Source of the DNA: Tepidanaerobacter acetatoxydans Re1
Lineage (GTDB): Bacteria > Bacillota > Thermosediminibacteria > Thermosediminibacterales > Tepidanaerobacteraceae
Assembly (NCBI RefSeq): GCF_000328765.2
Contig: NC_019954.2
Location: 2,275,769 to 2,339,768, forward strand
Length of the DNA stretch: 64,000 bases
Reading direction: 5' to 3'
Shown here: positions 27,019 through 36,056 of the stretch, one piece after another
How positions within the stretch are numbered: position 1 is the stretch's first letter
How the letters are laid out: each line of letters opens with the position of its first letter
The notes under the pieces: generated by a model
What the model saw: the letters and a program-made list of their open reading frames with translations, nothing else
The model's database searches: none
Told to the model about the DNA's origin: nothing
Position numbers and translations under genes: made by a program

Positions 27019-27966
27019 TTAACGTGGGGGTAATTCAGGTTCTTCGCCACAACGTTCAAGAAGAGCAAGCCACTGTTTGTCCACTTCTTCTTGAATGCGC
27101 TTCAGTAAATCTTCATTACCCGGTGCAAATACATGTTTAAACCTTCCTTGAGGTTTTAAAAATTCTTCAACAGATACATATTTCTTAGGTTTACTATTAA
27201 GTTTCCATTTACCGTCTTCCACCTCATAAAGGGGCCAAAAACGTGTTTCGACAGCCTTTTTAACCAAGTCCACAATATCCGGAGTGTTGTACCTCCATCC
27301 TCGCGGGCAAGGTGATAAAATATTGATAAAAGCTGGGCCGTCAACTTCAAAGGCCTTCTTTGCCTTTTTATGGACATCCTGCCAATTGCTTATTGCCGTC
27401 TGAGCTACATAGGGTATATTATGTGCTGCTATTAAGGCTGCCAAGTCCTTACGAGGCTGCTGTTTTCCGGGAATAACCTTTCCAGCTGGGCTCGTAGTAG
27501 TATCGGCACCTATAGGTGTCGCACTTGAACGCTGAATACCGGTATTCATATAAGCACCATTATCAAGACAGACATATACCATCTTATGGCCTCGCTCCAT
27601 AGCACCGGAAAGTGATTGCAAGCCTATATCATAAGTCCCTCCGTCACCACCGAAGGCCACAAATTTAAAGTCATCCTTCAATTTACCCTGTTTCTTTAAT
27701 GATCTATATGCAGCTTCTACACCGCTGATGGTAGCAGCAGCATTTTCAAATGCGTTGTGTATAAAGGAACAATTCCACGCCGTATATGGATATATTGTGG
27801 AGGCAACTTCAAGGCAGCCTGTAGCACAACCTACTACTACATTTTCATCGTTTTCCAGGGCATTTAAAACCATGCGCACTGAAATACCATGCCCGCATCC
27901 GGCACAAAGCCTATGACCTCCGACAAATCTTTCTTCAACTTGAGCAAGTTCTTTTAATGTAGCCAT
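27019..27966 (-). CDS. porB: pyruvate/2-oxoacid:ferredoxin oxidoreductase, beta (TPP) subunit
   Basis: 315 residues, starting at the second of two adjacent ATG codons (GGAGG seven bases away). Motifs: the iron-sulfur/TPP entry LCAGCGHG, the TPP-Mg2+ motif GDGGTYDIG followed by NGAYMNTG, and the C-terminal long helix typical of PorB. With PorA it makes the catalytic core, which oxidises pyruvate to acetyl-CoA, CO2 and reduced ferredoxin. It is last in porG-porD-porA-porB, eleven bases after porA. Confidence 0.93.
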   Translation of the reverse strand: MATLKELAQVEERFVGGHRLCAGCGHGISVRMVLNALENDENVVVGCATGCLEVASTIYPYTAWNCSFIHNAFENAAATISGVEAAYRSLKKQGKLKDDFKFVAFGGDGGTYDIGLQSLSGAMERGHKMVYVCLDNGAYMNTGIQRSSATPIGADTTTSPAGKVIPGKQQPRKDLAALIAAHNIPYVAQTAISNWQDVHKKAKKAFEVDGPAFINILSPCPRGWRYNTPDIVDLVKKAVETRFWPLYEVEDGKWKLNSKPKKYVSVEEFLKPQGRFKHVFAPGNEDLLKRIQEEVDKQWLALLERCGEEPELPPR

Positions 27967-27977
27967 CATTGCACCTC

Positions 27978-29159
27978 CTATTCTCTAAGTCCTAAATATC
28001 TTACGAAATTATCAACTTTTCCCGTCTTGATGATATCATCAAGATCGCTGTATATCTGCTCTACATCTTCCAATCGCAAATCTCTGCCGCCAAGACCATA
28101 CACATAGTTTACTACCTTAATATCATTTTTTAAATCATAGAGAGAGTTTCTCACATCGGCAAACATAGGCCCTCCCAGTGTAGAGAAGGTTTCAGCTCTG
28201 TCAAGAACCGCTACAGCTTTTACACCTTTTAGCGCATCAGCAATAGCTTCATGCGGAAATGGCCTGAATGCTCTTGGTTTTAATACACCTACCTTAAGAC
28301 CTTTAGCTCTGAGCTCATCGCAAACTCCTTTAGAGCTGCCTGCCGCAGAGTTCATTACTACTACGGCCATATCAGCATCATCGAGCTTGTACGCATCGAC
28401 CAGACCATAATTCCTGCCGGAAATTTTTGCATACTCTTTGCCGACTTCTTCAATTACCCTTTTTGCAGCTTCCATAGCCGCTACCTGCTGGTACTTGTGT
28501 TCAAAATAGTAATCATACATATCGAAGTTGCCCATTGATACTGGCTTATTTACATTTAATAAAGCCTCATGCGGCTTATATACACCGATAAAGTTTCTGA
28601 CAGTTTCATCATCCAGTATTTCCAGCACATCTAAAGCATGGCTGGTAATAAATCCGTCATAGTTTACGCTGACAGGCAACTGTACATCAGGATGTTCAGC
28701 AATACGGATTGCCTGTATCATATTGTCATAAGCTTCTTGAGCATTTTCCGAAAACAGTTGTATTACGCCTGCTTGCTTAATTCCCATAGCATCACTGTGG
28801 TCGCAGTGGATATTGATAGGACCACTCAAAGCTCGGTTGGCTACGGGAAACACAATTGGAAGTCTCATAGAAGCAGCCACATATACTACCTCAAACATAT
28901 AAGCTAGACCCTGGCTTGATGTACAAGTCATAGCCCTAGCTCCGGCCGCCGATGCGCCCATGGTAGCACTCATAGCACTATGTTCACTTTCAACTGTGAC
29001 AAATTCCGTATCTACCTTACCATTGGCCACAAAGGAGGAAAACATCTGAACAACTTCCGTAGAAGGAGTTATCGGGTAAGCTGCAACTACATCCGGATTT
29101 ATCTGTCTCATAGCCTGAGCAACAGCTTCGTTTCCGGTCAAAGCAACCTTATTCTTCAT
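27978..29159 (-). CDS. porA: pyruvate/2-oxoacid:ferredoxin oxidoreductase, alpha subunit
   Basis: 393 residues with the PorA pattern: GNEAVAQAM, YPITPSTE, VESEHSAMSATMGASAAG, and TSSQGLAYM near the N-terminus. It overlaps the end of porD by eleven bases, indicating translational coupling. The substrate is probably pyruvate, judging by the four-subunit arrangement, but related 2-oxoacid enzymes look alike. Confidence 0.93.
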   Translation of the reverse strand: MKNKVALTGNEAVAQAMRQINPDVVAAYPITPSTEVVQMFSSFVANGKVDTEFVTVESEHSAMSATMGASAAGARAMTCTSSQGLAYMFEVVYVAASMRLPIVFPVANRALSGPINIHCDHSDAMGIKQAGVIQLFSENAQEAYDNMIQAIRIAEHPDVQLPVSVNYDGFITSHALDVLEILDDETVRNFIGVYKPHEALLNVNKPVSMGNFDMYDYYFEHKYQQVAAMEAAKRVIEEVGKEYAKISGRNYGLVDAYKLDDADMAVVVMNSAAGSSKGVCDELRAKGLKVGVLKPRAFRPFPHEAIADALKGVKAVAVLDRAETFSTLGGPMFADVRNSLYDLKNDIKVVNYVYGLGGRDLRLEDVEQIYSDLDDIIKTGKVDNFVRYLGLRE

Positions 29160-29517
29160 CTTTTTTCGCCTCCTTCTGCTTTTCTATTTCGTCTTCAGAA
29201 ATCATTTCAATAGCATGTGTAGGGCAGACATTGGCACAAATTCCGCAACCCTTGCAGTGTTTATAATCAAAAGAATCGAATTTCCCGCCGGTAGAAATTA
29301 TCGAAGCATCCGGGCAATACCGCCAGCAAATTAGACAATGTATACAGCGCTCCTCGTCCCAAACAGGCCTGATGGTGCGCCAATCACCGGTTTCATATGC
29401 GCTGGCATTTCCCGGTGTGTATATATTACCTGCTTTTGTTAGTTCTTTCCAATTCATATCAGGACTTATGCATTTACTTGAACAGCACTGACTCAAATTT
29501 TTATCACTGGGTGTCAT
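29149..29517 (-). CDS. porD: 2-oxoacid:ferredoxin oxidoreductase, delta (2[4Fe-4S]) subunit
   Basis: 122 residues. Two ferredoxin-type cluster motifs are present: CIHCLICWRYCP, then CKGCGICANVCP. The N-terminal 50 residues have the PorD lead-in ending in WRTIRPVWDEERC. It relays electrons from the TPP site to ferredoxin. It overlaps porG and porA at its ends. Confidence 0.92.
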   Translation of the reverse strand: MTPSDKNLSQCCSSKCISPDMNWKELTKAGNIYTPGNASAYETGDWRTIRPVWDEERCIHCLICWRYCPDASIISTGGKFDSFDYKHCKGCGICANVCPTHAIEMISEDEIEKQKEAKKDEE

Positions 29518-30092
29518 TCGCCCTTCACCTCCTGATAAGCCCTTTCTATAGCTTTTATGTTGCCAGCTATAACTTCAGGCTTAGTCTTAAATTTCTTCTC
29601 AAGCTCACCCTTTACATTTTCGATGAACTCGTCATAGGACATAAGGCCGGTAGCCTTTACAAAAGCTCCCATTAAGGGTGTATTGGGAATGACTCTGCCA
29701 ATGGTGTCTAATGAAATCTGGTTGGCATCAACAGTAAATATTTTGCCGCCTTTTATATTGAGCTTCTTTCTTACTTCCTGTGGAGTTTTTGTGGTATTTA
29801 CAATGTAGATTCCATCTTCAGGCACCCCAGCCGTAACTTTTTCCCCTAATAAAGTCGCATCTAATACAATGACAATATCCGGGTTAATTACATTTGAATG
29901 AATATGAATGGGCTCATCACTTATTCTGTTAAACGCAAGAATAGGTGCTCCCATTCGCTCTGGACCGTATTCAGGAAAGCCTTGAACATACTTTCCCATT
30001 TGGGCCACAGTTTCCGCAAGCATTAAGGCTGCAGTTTTAGCTCCTTGCCCGCCTCGTCCATGCCAGCGGATTTCCAGTACTTTTTCTGACAT
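29514..30092 (-). CDS. porG: 2-oxoacid:ferredoxin oxidoreductase, gamma subunit
   Basis: 192 residues from the ATG at 30092 (MSEKVLEIRWHGRGGQG), with GGGAGG before it; the longer reading from 30110 includes the ribosome binding site. The opening RWHGRGGQGAKTAA is the diagnostic gamma-subunit motif. First gene of the operon. A tentative promoter (TTGCTT, 18 bases, TATGAT on the minus strand) lies about 30-60 bases upstream. Confidence 0.92.
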   Translation of the reverse strand: MSEKVLEIRWHGRGGQGAKTAALMLAETVAQMGKYVQGFPEYGPERMGAPILAFNRISDEPIHIHSNVINPDIVIVLDATLLGEKVTAGVPEDGIYIVNTTKTPQEVRKKLNIKGGKIFTVDANQISLDTIGRVIPNTPLMGAFVKATGLMSYDEFIENVKGELEKKFKTKPEVIAGNIKAIERAYQEVKGE

Positions 30093-30229
30093 GAAAAGTC
30101 CTCCCTTCATATGAATATCATATTTATATTTTACCTAAAAAAGCAATATTAAACATATAAACAGCCGGATAAATATGCCTTTATAAGACTAAACTTATAA
30201 AAGCAGTATTTTGTTTTATTTGACAAATT

Positions 30230-30345
30230 AAAAACTGTTGTAGTAAAGATACATAAATCAAAAACTGTTATAATACATACGCTTCTCTTGCCTAGTACAG
30301 ATTGTATGTATTGTGATTTTTAAGATGTTAATGGCTATAACAGTT
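30230..30345. repeat. repeated and nested inverted motifs in the porG-bofA spacer
   Basis: The 388-base gap between porG and bofA holds no gene. AAAAACTGTT occurs at 30230-30239 and 30260-30269, exactly 30 bases apart. The second copy (AACTGTTATA, 30263-30272) is mirrored by TATAACAGTT at 30336-30345. Inside that pair, AATACATAC (30272-30280) is mirrored by GTATGTATT (30304-30312). This could be a set of protein-binding sites or a folded RNA; there is also a TTGACA at 30220. Confidence 0.45.
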
Positions 30346-30443
30346 ATTTCTTTTTAAGTATAACAGACTGCTTAAAAGTGGTCAAGATATTCTAAGGCAT
30401 TAAATAATAAAATTTTTCAATAATATTTTCTTTAAAAAAACAA

Positions 30444-30464
30444 GGAGCCAGTAAAACCGGCCCC
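30444..30464 (-). terminator. terminator of the yaaL-bofA unit
   Basis: GGGGCCGG pairs with CTGGCTCC (two G-T pairs), five-base loop, then TTGTTTTTTT on the minus strand. Confidence 0.8.
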
Positions 30465-30481
30465 CGTTGAGATTGCACACT

Positions 30482-30754
30482 TCATCCCGCCAGTATGTAT
30501 TGCAGAACCAGCAGCATCACAACCCCTGGTACGCCCAAAAAACCTACCACCAGCGCCGTTACTGGATTTAAAGCTATATGAAGGCCTATATATCCTCCGA
30601 GAAAGTTTAACAGCAGTAAAACAACTCCGCCGATTAGCGCGTTGTACATGAGCTTTAATACGATTCGCAGGGGCATGATTAGAATCCGGCCAACTATATA
30701 CAGCAACAAAAGACCAAAAGCATAAGCCAGAACTGCAGCAAAATCTATCTGCAC
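30482..30754 (-). CDS. bofA: BofA-like inhibitor of pro-sigma-K processing
   Basis: About 90 residues from the GTG at 30754 (GGTGGAG five bases upstream); the longer reading uses that ribosome binding site as its start. Two or three hydrophobic segments and the family stretch ALNPVTALVVGFLGVPGVVML near the C-terminus identify it. BofA sits in the membrane round the forespore and holds the SpoIVFB protease inactive until SpoIVB signals. Its presence points to a spore former. It follows yaaL as in Bacillus. Confidence 0.88.
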   Translation of the reverse strand: MQIDFAAVLAYAFGLLLLYIVGRILIMPLRIVLKLMYNALIGGVVLLLLNFLGGYIGLHIALNPVTALVVGFLGVPGVVMLLVLQYILAG

Positions 30755-30789
30755 CTTATCTCCACCCCCCACTGTCTTTTTTTACTATG

Positions 30790-31068
30790 CTATTTTAACT
30801 CTTCTGTATTTATACCTTCGTTTTTTGCCTTATTTAAGAGATAGATATACTTCCTTCGAGCGGCCTCTTCTGTAAAAATTGCATAATCTACCAATTCAGG
30901 ATCTAAAACACACTGGAAATATTTCTGAGCTTGATTCCATTCTTCATGCGCCTTTCTAATTTCATCAGAAAGCCGTATTTTCGGTGTTTCTATGGTTTCA
31001 TCATCATTGTCCGAAAGTAACCGAGAAGGCAGTTTCGAAAAGATGTTTAAAATATCGTCTTTTGTCAT
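30790..31068 (-). CDS. yaaL: YaaL/DUF2508 family protein
   Basis: 92 residues from the ATG at 31068, with AAGGAG nine bases upstream. Family features are WNQAQKYFQCVLDPELVDYA and the C-terminal AARRKYIYLLNKAK. It is a short helical protein of unknown role found next to bofA, as here. Confidence 0.85.
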   Translation of the reverse strand: MTKDDILNIFSKLPSRLLSDNDDETIETPKIRLSDEIRKAHEEWNQAQKYFQCVLDPELVDYAIFTEEAARRKYIYLLNKAKNEGINTEELK

Positions 31069-31144
31069 AAAACTCATCTCCTTATTAGAAATTATAACCA
31101 TTTATTTACATGGATATACGGGAGATGAGTTTTAAAACTACTGT

Positions 31145-32692
31145 TTAATTTGCTCGAGAATATTGGAAGCCGCGAACAAGTACAATAGGTGTTCCGGCAT
31201 CTGCAGACCCCGCTACTAAGTCAGCTAAAGTAGCTACAATGCTGGTTACACTTCTAGGAGTCGTGCCTAAGCTTTCTTTGGTGATTTTATCCTGTTTGTT
31301 TTTTAACATATTTCCAATCTCTTCCCTGGAGTAACCTTGGTTATATAATGTATCCACCTGAAGCTTAAGCTTACTACCTGTCCTAAGGGCAGCACTCTTA
31401 AGTCCGCTGCTTACTCCAATAGCCGGATGTGGGTCTGCCATTTCATATATTCCTGTATCCGGGTCTTTATAAGCACCATCTCCAAAAATCAACACCTCTA
31501 CATCTTTACCGCTAACTTCTCTAATCTTGGCTTTGATATTTTCAGCGGTACCGTCGGCATCGCCAGGCAGCAGTTTAAGTACACCTTTTTCAAAGTCTGA
31601 AACGTTGGAACCAATCACACCCCATGGCCCTGGCCCTATATCCTGTAATGTCAAAACCGGAACCATGGCGCCAAAAGATGTAAATAACTCCTTTAGCTTA
31701 TCACGTTCATGAACCGCTGAAATGCATACACCGTTAATATATCCGCGATCATAAACCTTTAGCGGATTATTGGTAAACAGCACTTCGCCTTCGGCGTCGC
31801 CCGACTCGATCATCTCAATATACAAATCTCTATAATCAATACCCGTAATAGGATGGGAAAATTTAATATTTTCCAGCTCATTGATATAAACCACATCGGG
31901 ATCATGATAGCTTTCCAATTGCGGACCAAAGTCATAAGTTTTTGCTTCATCAGTTGTTTCGGCATCCGCCATAACAATCTTATGGTGGCCCAAGTCAACA
32001 GCAATTACCATTGCCTGCTCCGCCCCGTCCACGTCTTGCTTAATCTCAATGGCCTTTTTCTTAGCTTTTTCTAAATTAGCAAAGGTAACCTCAGCCACAG
32101 CCAGCTTACCTTCCGGAGTTCTCACCGTCAAATCTGCAATACCTGTGCCGGTAATCTTTCGTATGCTCAAAATATTGTAACCTAGTTCTTGTAATTTCAA
32201 AGCAGCTATAATCTCCCGTATAAGGACATTTAGCTGTGGCGTATTCTCTCTTGCCTCTCTAAGGCTTTTTAAAACCTTTTTCAATCTGATTCGCGTTGTA
32301 GCAAATTCTTCATCCATTACCTGATTGCCTACTTCATCCAGCGGCATCGAAAGCTGCACAATAACTTTCCCACCGCGTGTCGCCATGGCCAGCGCTTTTA
32401 ATACCAAGGCAAATCGGTTCCTGCTTGCAATGGGACTGATAACCGCTAAAGTACTTTTTGGTTTTAAGTTCAATTTTTTTTGAATATCTTCAGCTAAATC
32501 GCTACAAGATATGTAACGATTCTGAGAACGGGCTACCACCGCTTCAGTAACACATATAATGTCCTTATCTTCTACAAATGATTTTACTGCTTCAGTTGTA
32601 ATTGCAGCAATATCATCATTAGGAAAGATAAGACCGGTCTTCAGACCAATAGCCGCTACGCCTGTAGCTGTAGGAAGAGAAAAATTCTCCAT
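31145..32692 (-). CDS. CofE-like (coenzyme F420-0:L-glutamate ligase family) protein with an inserted domain
   Basis: 515 residues from the ATG at 32692, with AAAGGA nine bases upstream (a start at 32716 is also possible). The N-terminal 125 residues (GLKTGLIFPNDDIAAI, VTEAVVARSQNRY) and the C-terminal 200 (VLIFGDGAYKDPDTG, LVRGF) resemble the F420_ligase fold. Between them, about residues 155-210, lies a segment with the secondary-structure and charge pattern of a PD-(D/E)XK domain: a helix, then GIADLTVRTPEGKLAVAEV. Its final Lys is missing, so it may be inactive. No other F420 genes are seen here. The true function is unknown. Alternative view: a distinct family merely related to CofE. Confidence 0.55.
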   Translation of the reverse strand: MENFSLPTATGVAAIGLKTGLIFPNDDIAAITTEAVKSFVEDKDIICVTEAVVARSQNRYISCSDLAEDIQKKLNLKPKSTLAVISPIASRNRFALVLKALAMATRGGKVIVQLSMPLDEVGNQVMDEEFATTRIRLKKVLKSLREARENTPQLNVLIREIIAALKLQELGYNILSIRKITGTGIADLTVRTPEGKLAVAEVTFANLEKAKKKAIEIKQDVDGAEQAMVIAVDLGHHKIVMADAETTDEAKTYDFGPQLESYHDPDVVYINELENIKFSHPITGIDYRDLYIEMIESGDAEGEVLFTNNPLKVYDRGYINGVCISAVHERDKLKELFTSFGAMVPVLTLQDIGPGPWGVIGSNVSDFEKGVLKLLPGDADGTAENIKAKIREVSGKDVEVLIFGDGAYKDPDTGIYEMADPHPAIGVSSGLKSAALRTGSKLKLQVDTLYNQGYSREEIGNMLKNKQDKITKESLGTTPRSVTSIVATLADLVAGSADAGTPIVLVRGFQYSRAN

Positions 32693-32912
32693 GGGGCAAC
32701 ATCCTTTCTTTTCCATATCAAGCACATAATTAATTAGAATTAGTTATGCTACACACCTATTATATCAATAAAATCTAAAAAATAACATTAAAAAACCAAA
32801 AAATATTAAGTTTTACATAATAAAACTGCTTTTTACCATGTTTATAGTACATTTACAAAAGCGGTTCTAACAGCTTCTACTCACTGATAGTATTTTTAAT
32901 AGTAATTATTAT

Positions 32913-32941
32913 TGACGAATTATTCACAAGTATGTTACAAT
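32913..32941 (+). promoter_or_regulatory. sigma-A promoter of the TM1266-like gene
   Basis: TTGACG (32913-32918), 17 bases, TACAAT (32936-32941). The rest of the 320-base gap before it is AT-rich and shows nothing else. Confidence 0.7.
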
Positions 32942-33011
32942 ATTTACATCAGATCGAATATCAAATCAATTTATTAAGCTTCACAAAAGATAAAATTAGG
33001 GAGGTATGAAA

Positions 33012-33269
33012 ATGAACTGCTATAATCTAATGGCTGTACTGATTAACCACCGTTCAAAAAATGCCGGTGAAGTTCAGGAAACCCTCACAGAGCACGGCTG
33101 TATTATAAAAATGAGATTGGGTTTGCACGAAACGGATAATGCCTGCTCTGAAGAAGGGTTAGTTCTGCTTCAGCTCGGCGGCACCGAAGCCGAACGTAAA
33201 AGCCTGGAAGATAAGTTAAATTCTATACCGGGTGTAAAAGCCAAGAGTCTTGAGATTTGTGCCGATTAA
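33012..33269 (+). CDS. TM1266-like iron-only hydrogenase system regulator
   Basis: 85 residues, ATG at 33012 with GGGAGG seven bases before. The ACT/NikR-C-like beta-alpha-beta pattern, with LMAVLINHRSKNAGEVQETL at the front, GLHETD in the middle and GLVLLQLGG, matches the small TM1266-type proteins linked to [FeFe]-hydrogenase maturation genes. It has no DNA-binding domain, so it may act as an effector-binding partner. No hydrogenase genes are in the window. Confidence 0.75.
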   Translation: MNCYNLMAVLINHRSKNAGEVQETLTEHGCIIKMRLGLHETDNACSEEGLVLLQLGGTEAERKSLEDKLNSIPGVKAKSLEICAD

Positions 33270-33351
33270 CTGCTTAACTGCACACTTCAAATTATCGCAG
33301 GAATACCAGGGGCAGTTGCATATTCATACATAAAAGCCCCGTATAAAGTCG

Positions 33352-33397
33352 AAAGCCATGCATGTAAGCGGTAAAACCATCTTACATGCATGGCTTT
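33352..33397. terminator. bidirectional terminator
   Basis: A perfect 17-bp stem (33352-33368 with 33381-33397, starting AAAGCCATGCATG) and a 12-base loop, followed by GATTTATG on the plus strand. It serves the TM1266-like gene and possibly the converging iron-protein gene. Confidence 0.75.
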
Positions 33398-33468
33398 GAT
33401 TTATGAGAATCTATAAATAAAAGTTCGGTAACAGCCCTTATAAAATTTTCCGTTTAATGTGATTTTAT

Positions 33469-34554
33469 TTATGCACTGATGCCAAATACATTTTGAACTA
33501 AAAGCCCAAATAGGTATGAAATCCCAGCAGCACCTAGACCTGTTATTACCATCTCGGCTATTTTACCTTTTATATTCGAATTTCCAGCTGTAACGGATAC
33601 TATGGTAGCTACACTGGCTAAAGCCAGAGCTGCTAAAAAAGCGGATAAGGCTAATGCGGCAAAAGATGAACCCATTATAAAATACGGAAGCACCGGAAAT
33701 ACTACGCCGATAATATACGCAATACCCGTAAATATTGCAGACTTTATCTCATCCTCATCAGATTCTTCTACAAGCAAGCTGACCATTGATTCATGGTTTT
33801 TACCTATCTTATCGGCAACTTCTTCTCCTACATCCTCCGGCAGACCGGATTCGGTCAACTTAGACACCAACTCTCGCTTGGCCCTTTCTTCGGAAACGCC
33901 AAAAAGCAATTCCAACTTCTTTCTTATGCCTTCATTTACCTGACGCTGTGAGCGAACAGAAATAAAGCTGCCTATGGCCATGGAAAGAGCCCCAGCTAAT
34001 CCAACGACCAAACCGTTTATCCCGACAAACAGCGGATTATTCGGATATACCGCCGACAAACCGGTAACGGCTCCCAAAAGCTCTACAAGGCCGTCGTTCA
34101 TTCCCATAATAAAATCTCTGATATTTTCTGCCGGCAATGCACTTTGCTGGGATTCAAAGAAATTTTCATGATCCAGCTCTTCTTCAATTATCTTTTTAAG
34201 ACCCTTTCTTTCATCATCAGACATCTTAGCAGACTGAAGAAACTTATAATAGGTTTCCGTGCTTAAGGATTCTGTCATCTCTAAAATTGACAAGTAAAGC
34301 CTTGGGCCTAATATTGCCCGAAGGAGTTTTGACCCACCCAAGCCAAGAGAATCGCTGCCTTTTTTAGGAGCATGCCCCCTCCTATCAAGAAACTCATACC
34401 AGAAATTTGCATGGGCTGTTTCAATACGGCAAAGCTCATGAAATTCTTTCTTCATCTTTTCGTCTTTCTCAACTTCCGAAAGATATGCATAAAGCTTTGC
34501 CGCTTTTATTTCTTCTTTATAAAACGATAATGCGGAGCTAATTTCATCGAACAT
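33469..34554 (-). CDS. ferritin-like/VIT1 fusion (erythrin-vacuolar iron transporter type)
   Basis: 361 residues from the ATG at 34554 with GGGG eight bases upstream. The first 150 residues form a rubrerythrin-like four-helix bundle with paired Glu/His ligands (SEVEKDEKMKKEFHEL, ETAHANFWYEF, EEELDHENFFESQ). The rest is a CCC1/VIT1 domain of about five membrane helices starting RDFIMGMNDGLVELLGAVTGL. VIT proteins move Fe2+/Mn2+ out of the cytosol. The ferritin-like head probably delivers or oxidises iron. Detoxification of iron would fit the PerR features elsewhere in the window, though no PerR box is seen here. Confidence 0.85.
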   Translation of the reverse strand: MFDEISSALSFYKEEIKAAKLYAYLSEVEKDEKMKKEFHELCRIETAHANFWYEFLDRRGHAPKKGSDSLGLGGSKLLRAILGPRLYLSILEMTESLSTETYYKFLQSAKMSDDERKGLKKIIEEELDHENFFESQQSALPAENIRDFIMGMNDGLVELLGAVTGLSAVYPNNPLFVGINGLVVGLAGALSMAIGSFISVRSQRQVNEGIRKKLELLFGVSEERAKRELVSKLTESGLPEDVGEEVADKIGKNHESMVSLLVEESDEDEIKSAIFTGIAYIIGVVFPVLPYFIMGSSFAALALSAFLAALALASVATIVSVTAGNSNIKGKIAEMVITGLGAAGISYLFGLLVQNVFGISA

Positions 34555-34702
34555 TATAATCACCCCTTACTATATATGTATCATTTAATTAACAATTCAT
34601 CAAATAATATTTTACTAACTATAGGAACTAAAAATAATAGCAAAGTCTATAAGACGTTACCAGTAATAGAGCTTTTTAAAACATTGTTTGATATAAAAAT
34701 AG

Positions 34703-34756
34703 GATTTAAAAGCCGGCACTAATATGACTAATATGAAAGATGCCGGCTTTTAAATC
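34703..34756 (-). terminator. terminator of the phosphofructokinase gene
   Basis: A perfect 16-bp stem, GATTTAAAAGCCGGCA with its complement (34741-34756), enclosing a 22-base loop. The A/T-rich outer part gives a T-run on the minus strand. Confidence 0.7.
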
Positions 34757-34788
34757 AATAATTCTAAAATTTGTTTTAGAAACAGTCA

Positions 34789-35970
34789 TTAAATAAACCT
34801 TAAATATTTCGGCAAACCATCCTTAAAAATCGGCTTTACCTCACCCTGAATAAGTGGAGTTATATAATCAATTGCCTCTTTGGTAACCCACCTATTTTTC
34901 TCATCTATCCACTCCCTGGGGAAAGTCTTTACTTCCAGCGCTACATCTTTTAAAGGCGTTGTCGAAGTTGAAAAACTATCGTTGTTTTTCATGATAGAAA
35001 CCATAACATCATTACATCCTTCCAAAGCATATCTTACTCCGGCACTGCCAACCATTGCTGCTACATCGTTATCAGTTTTTGATAAAATATGTGCGGCACA
35101 CCTTTGGAGCACGGAAAATTCTATGGTCTTTACCCTGTCTGCAATATTTTCCTTCACTATACTCTCTAAATACTTACCAACCCCGCCCATTTGAATATTG
35201 CCAAACTTATCCGCCTTTTTTTCTCTAAGGAAGATATAATTTCCTTGCTCATCTTTAAGGCCTTCGGATGCTGCTATTAAAACCTTTCCTCTTTCTTGAT
35301 AGACATCGCTAACTTCTTGCAAAAATTCCTCTTCATCAAAAGGTATTTCCGGAAGATATATAAGATGGGGCGATTCAACCAATTCATCTCTTGCCAAGGC
35401 ACTAGCCGCAGCCAAAAAGCCGCTATCTCGCCCCATTACTTCTACAATTGTTATGATATTCTTTTCATATACGTTTGCATCAAAATCCATCTCTCTTACG
35501 GATGTTGCTATATACTTTGCAGCACTGCCATAGCCCGGACAAAAATGTGTATTTAAGAGATCATTATCTATTGTCTTAGGTATGCCGATTACTTTAATAT
35601 CATATCCGTTTTTAGCTACATATTCAGAAAATCTATTGGCGGTATCCATAGAATCATTTCCACCGATATATAGGAAATATCCTATGTTATATTTCAAAAA
35701 CAAATCTAATACTTTTTCAAACTCATCCTCTTTAAGCTTATGTCTGCAAGATCCAAAGGCAGCCGAGGGCGAAAATCTTAAAATTTCTAAGGAACCATCA
35801 TCTATATCTGTTATTTCTATGATATTTTCATTTAAAATTCCCTCAACACCATATCTTGCCGCATAAATTTTCATATCATATTTTCTTGCTTCCTTTATTA
35901 TTCCATAACAACTGGCATTTATGACTTGGGTGGGACCCCCTGATTGTGCAAATAATATGTTCTTTTCCAT
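34789..35970 (-). CDS. 6-phosphofructokinase, probably PPi-dependent
   Basis: 393 residues. The nucleotide/PPi loop reads YIGGNDSMDTA instead of the GGDGS of ATP enzymes, and the catalytic motif is PKTIDNDL. Both point to the pyrophosphate-using branch of the PFK family. It phosphorylates fructose 6-phosphate reversibly. It follows the RuBisCO-like-protein operon after a hairpin and may be partly co-transcribed. ATP use cannot be excluded without assay. Confidence 0.82.
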   Translation of the reverse strand: MEKNILFAQSGGPTQVINASCYGIIKEARKYDMKIYAARYGVEGILNENIIEITDIDDGSLEILRFSPSAAFGSCRHKLKEDEFEKVLDLFLKYNIGYFLYIGGNDSMDTANRFSEYVAKNGYDIKVIGIPKTIDNDLLNTHFCPGYGSAAKYIATSVREMDFDANVYEKNIITIVEVMGRDSGFLAAASALARDELVESPHLIYLPEIPFDEEEFLQEVSDVYQERGKVLIAASEGLKDEQGNYIFLREKKADKFGNIQMGGVGKYLESIVKENIADRVKTIEFSVLQRCAAHILSKTDNDVAAMVGSAGVRYALEGCNDVMVSIMKNNDSFSTSTTPLKDVALEVKTFPREWIDEKNRWVTKEAIDYITPLIQGEVKPIFKDGLPKYLRFI

Positions 35971-36018
35971 GGAATCCTCCTATTTGTTTATTTGAAAAAT
36001 TAATACATTAAATTTGAA

Positions 36019-36043
36019 CGGCACCTGTACCATACAGGTGCCG
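36019..36043 (-). terminator. hairpin at the end of the nine-gene operon
   Basis: CGGCACCTGTA and TACAGGTGCCG form an 11-bp stem with a three-base loop. The downstream minus-strand sequence TTCAAATTT is only moderately T-rich, so some read-through into the phosphofructokinase gene is possible. Confidence 0.65.
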
Positions 36044-36056
36044 AAAGTAAGTGAGT

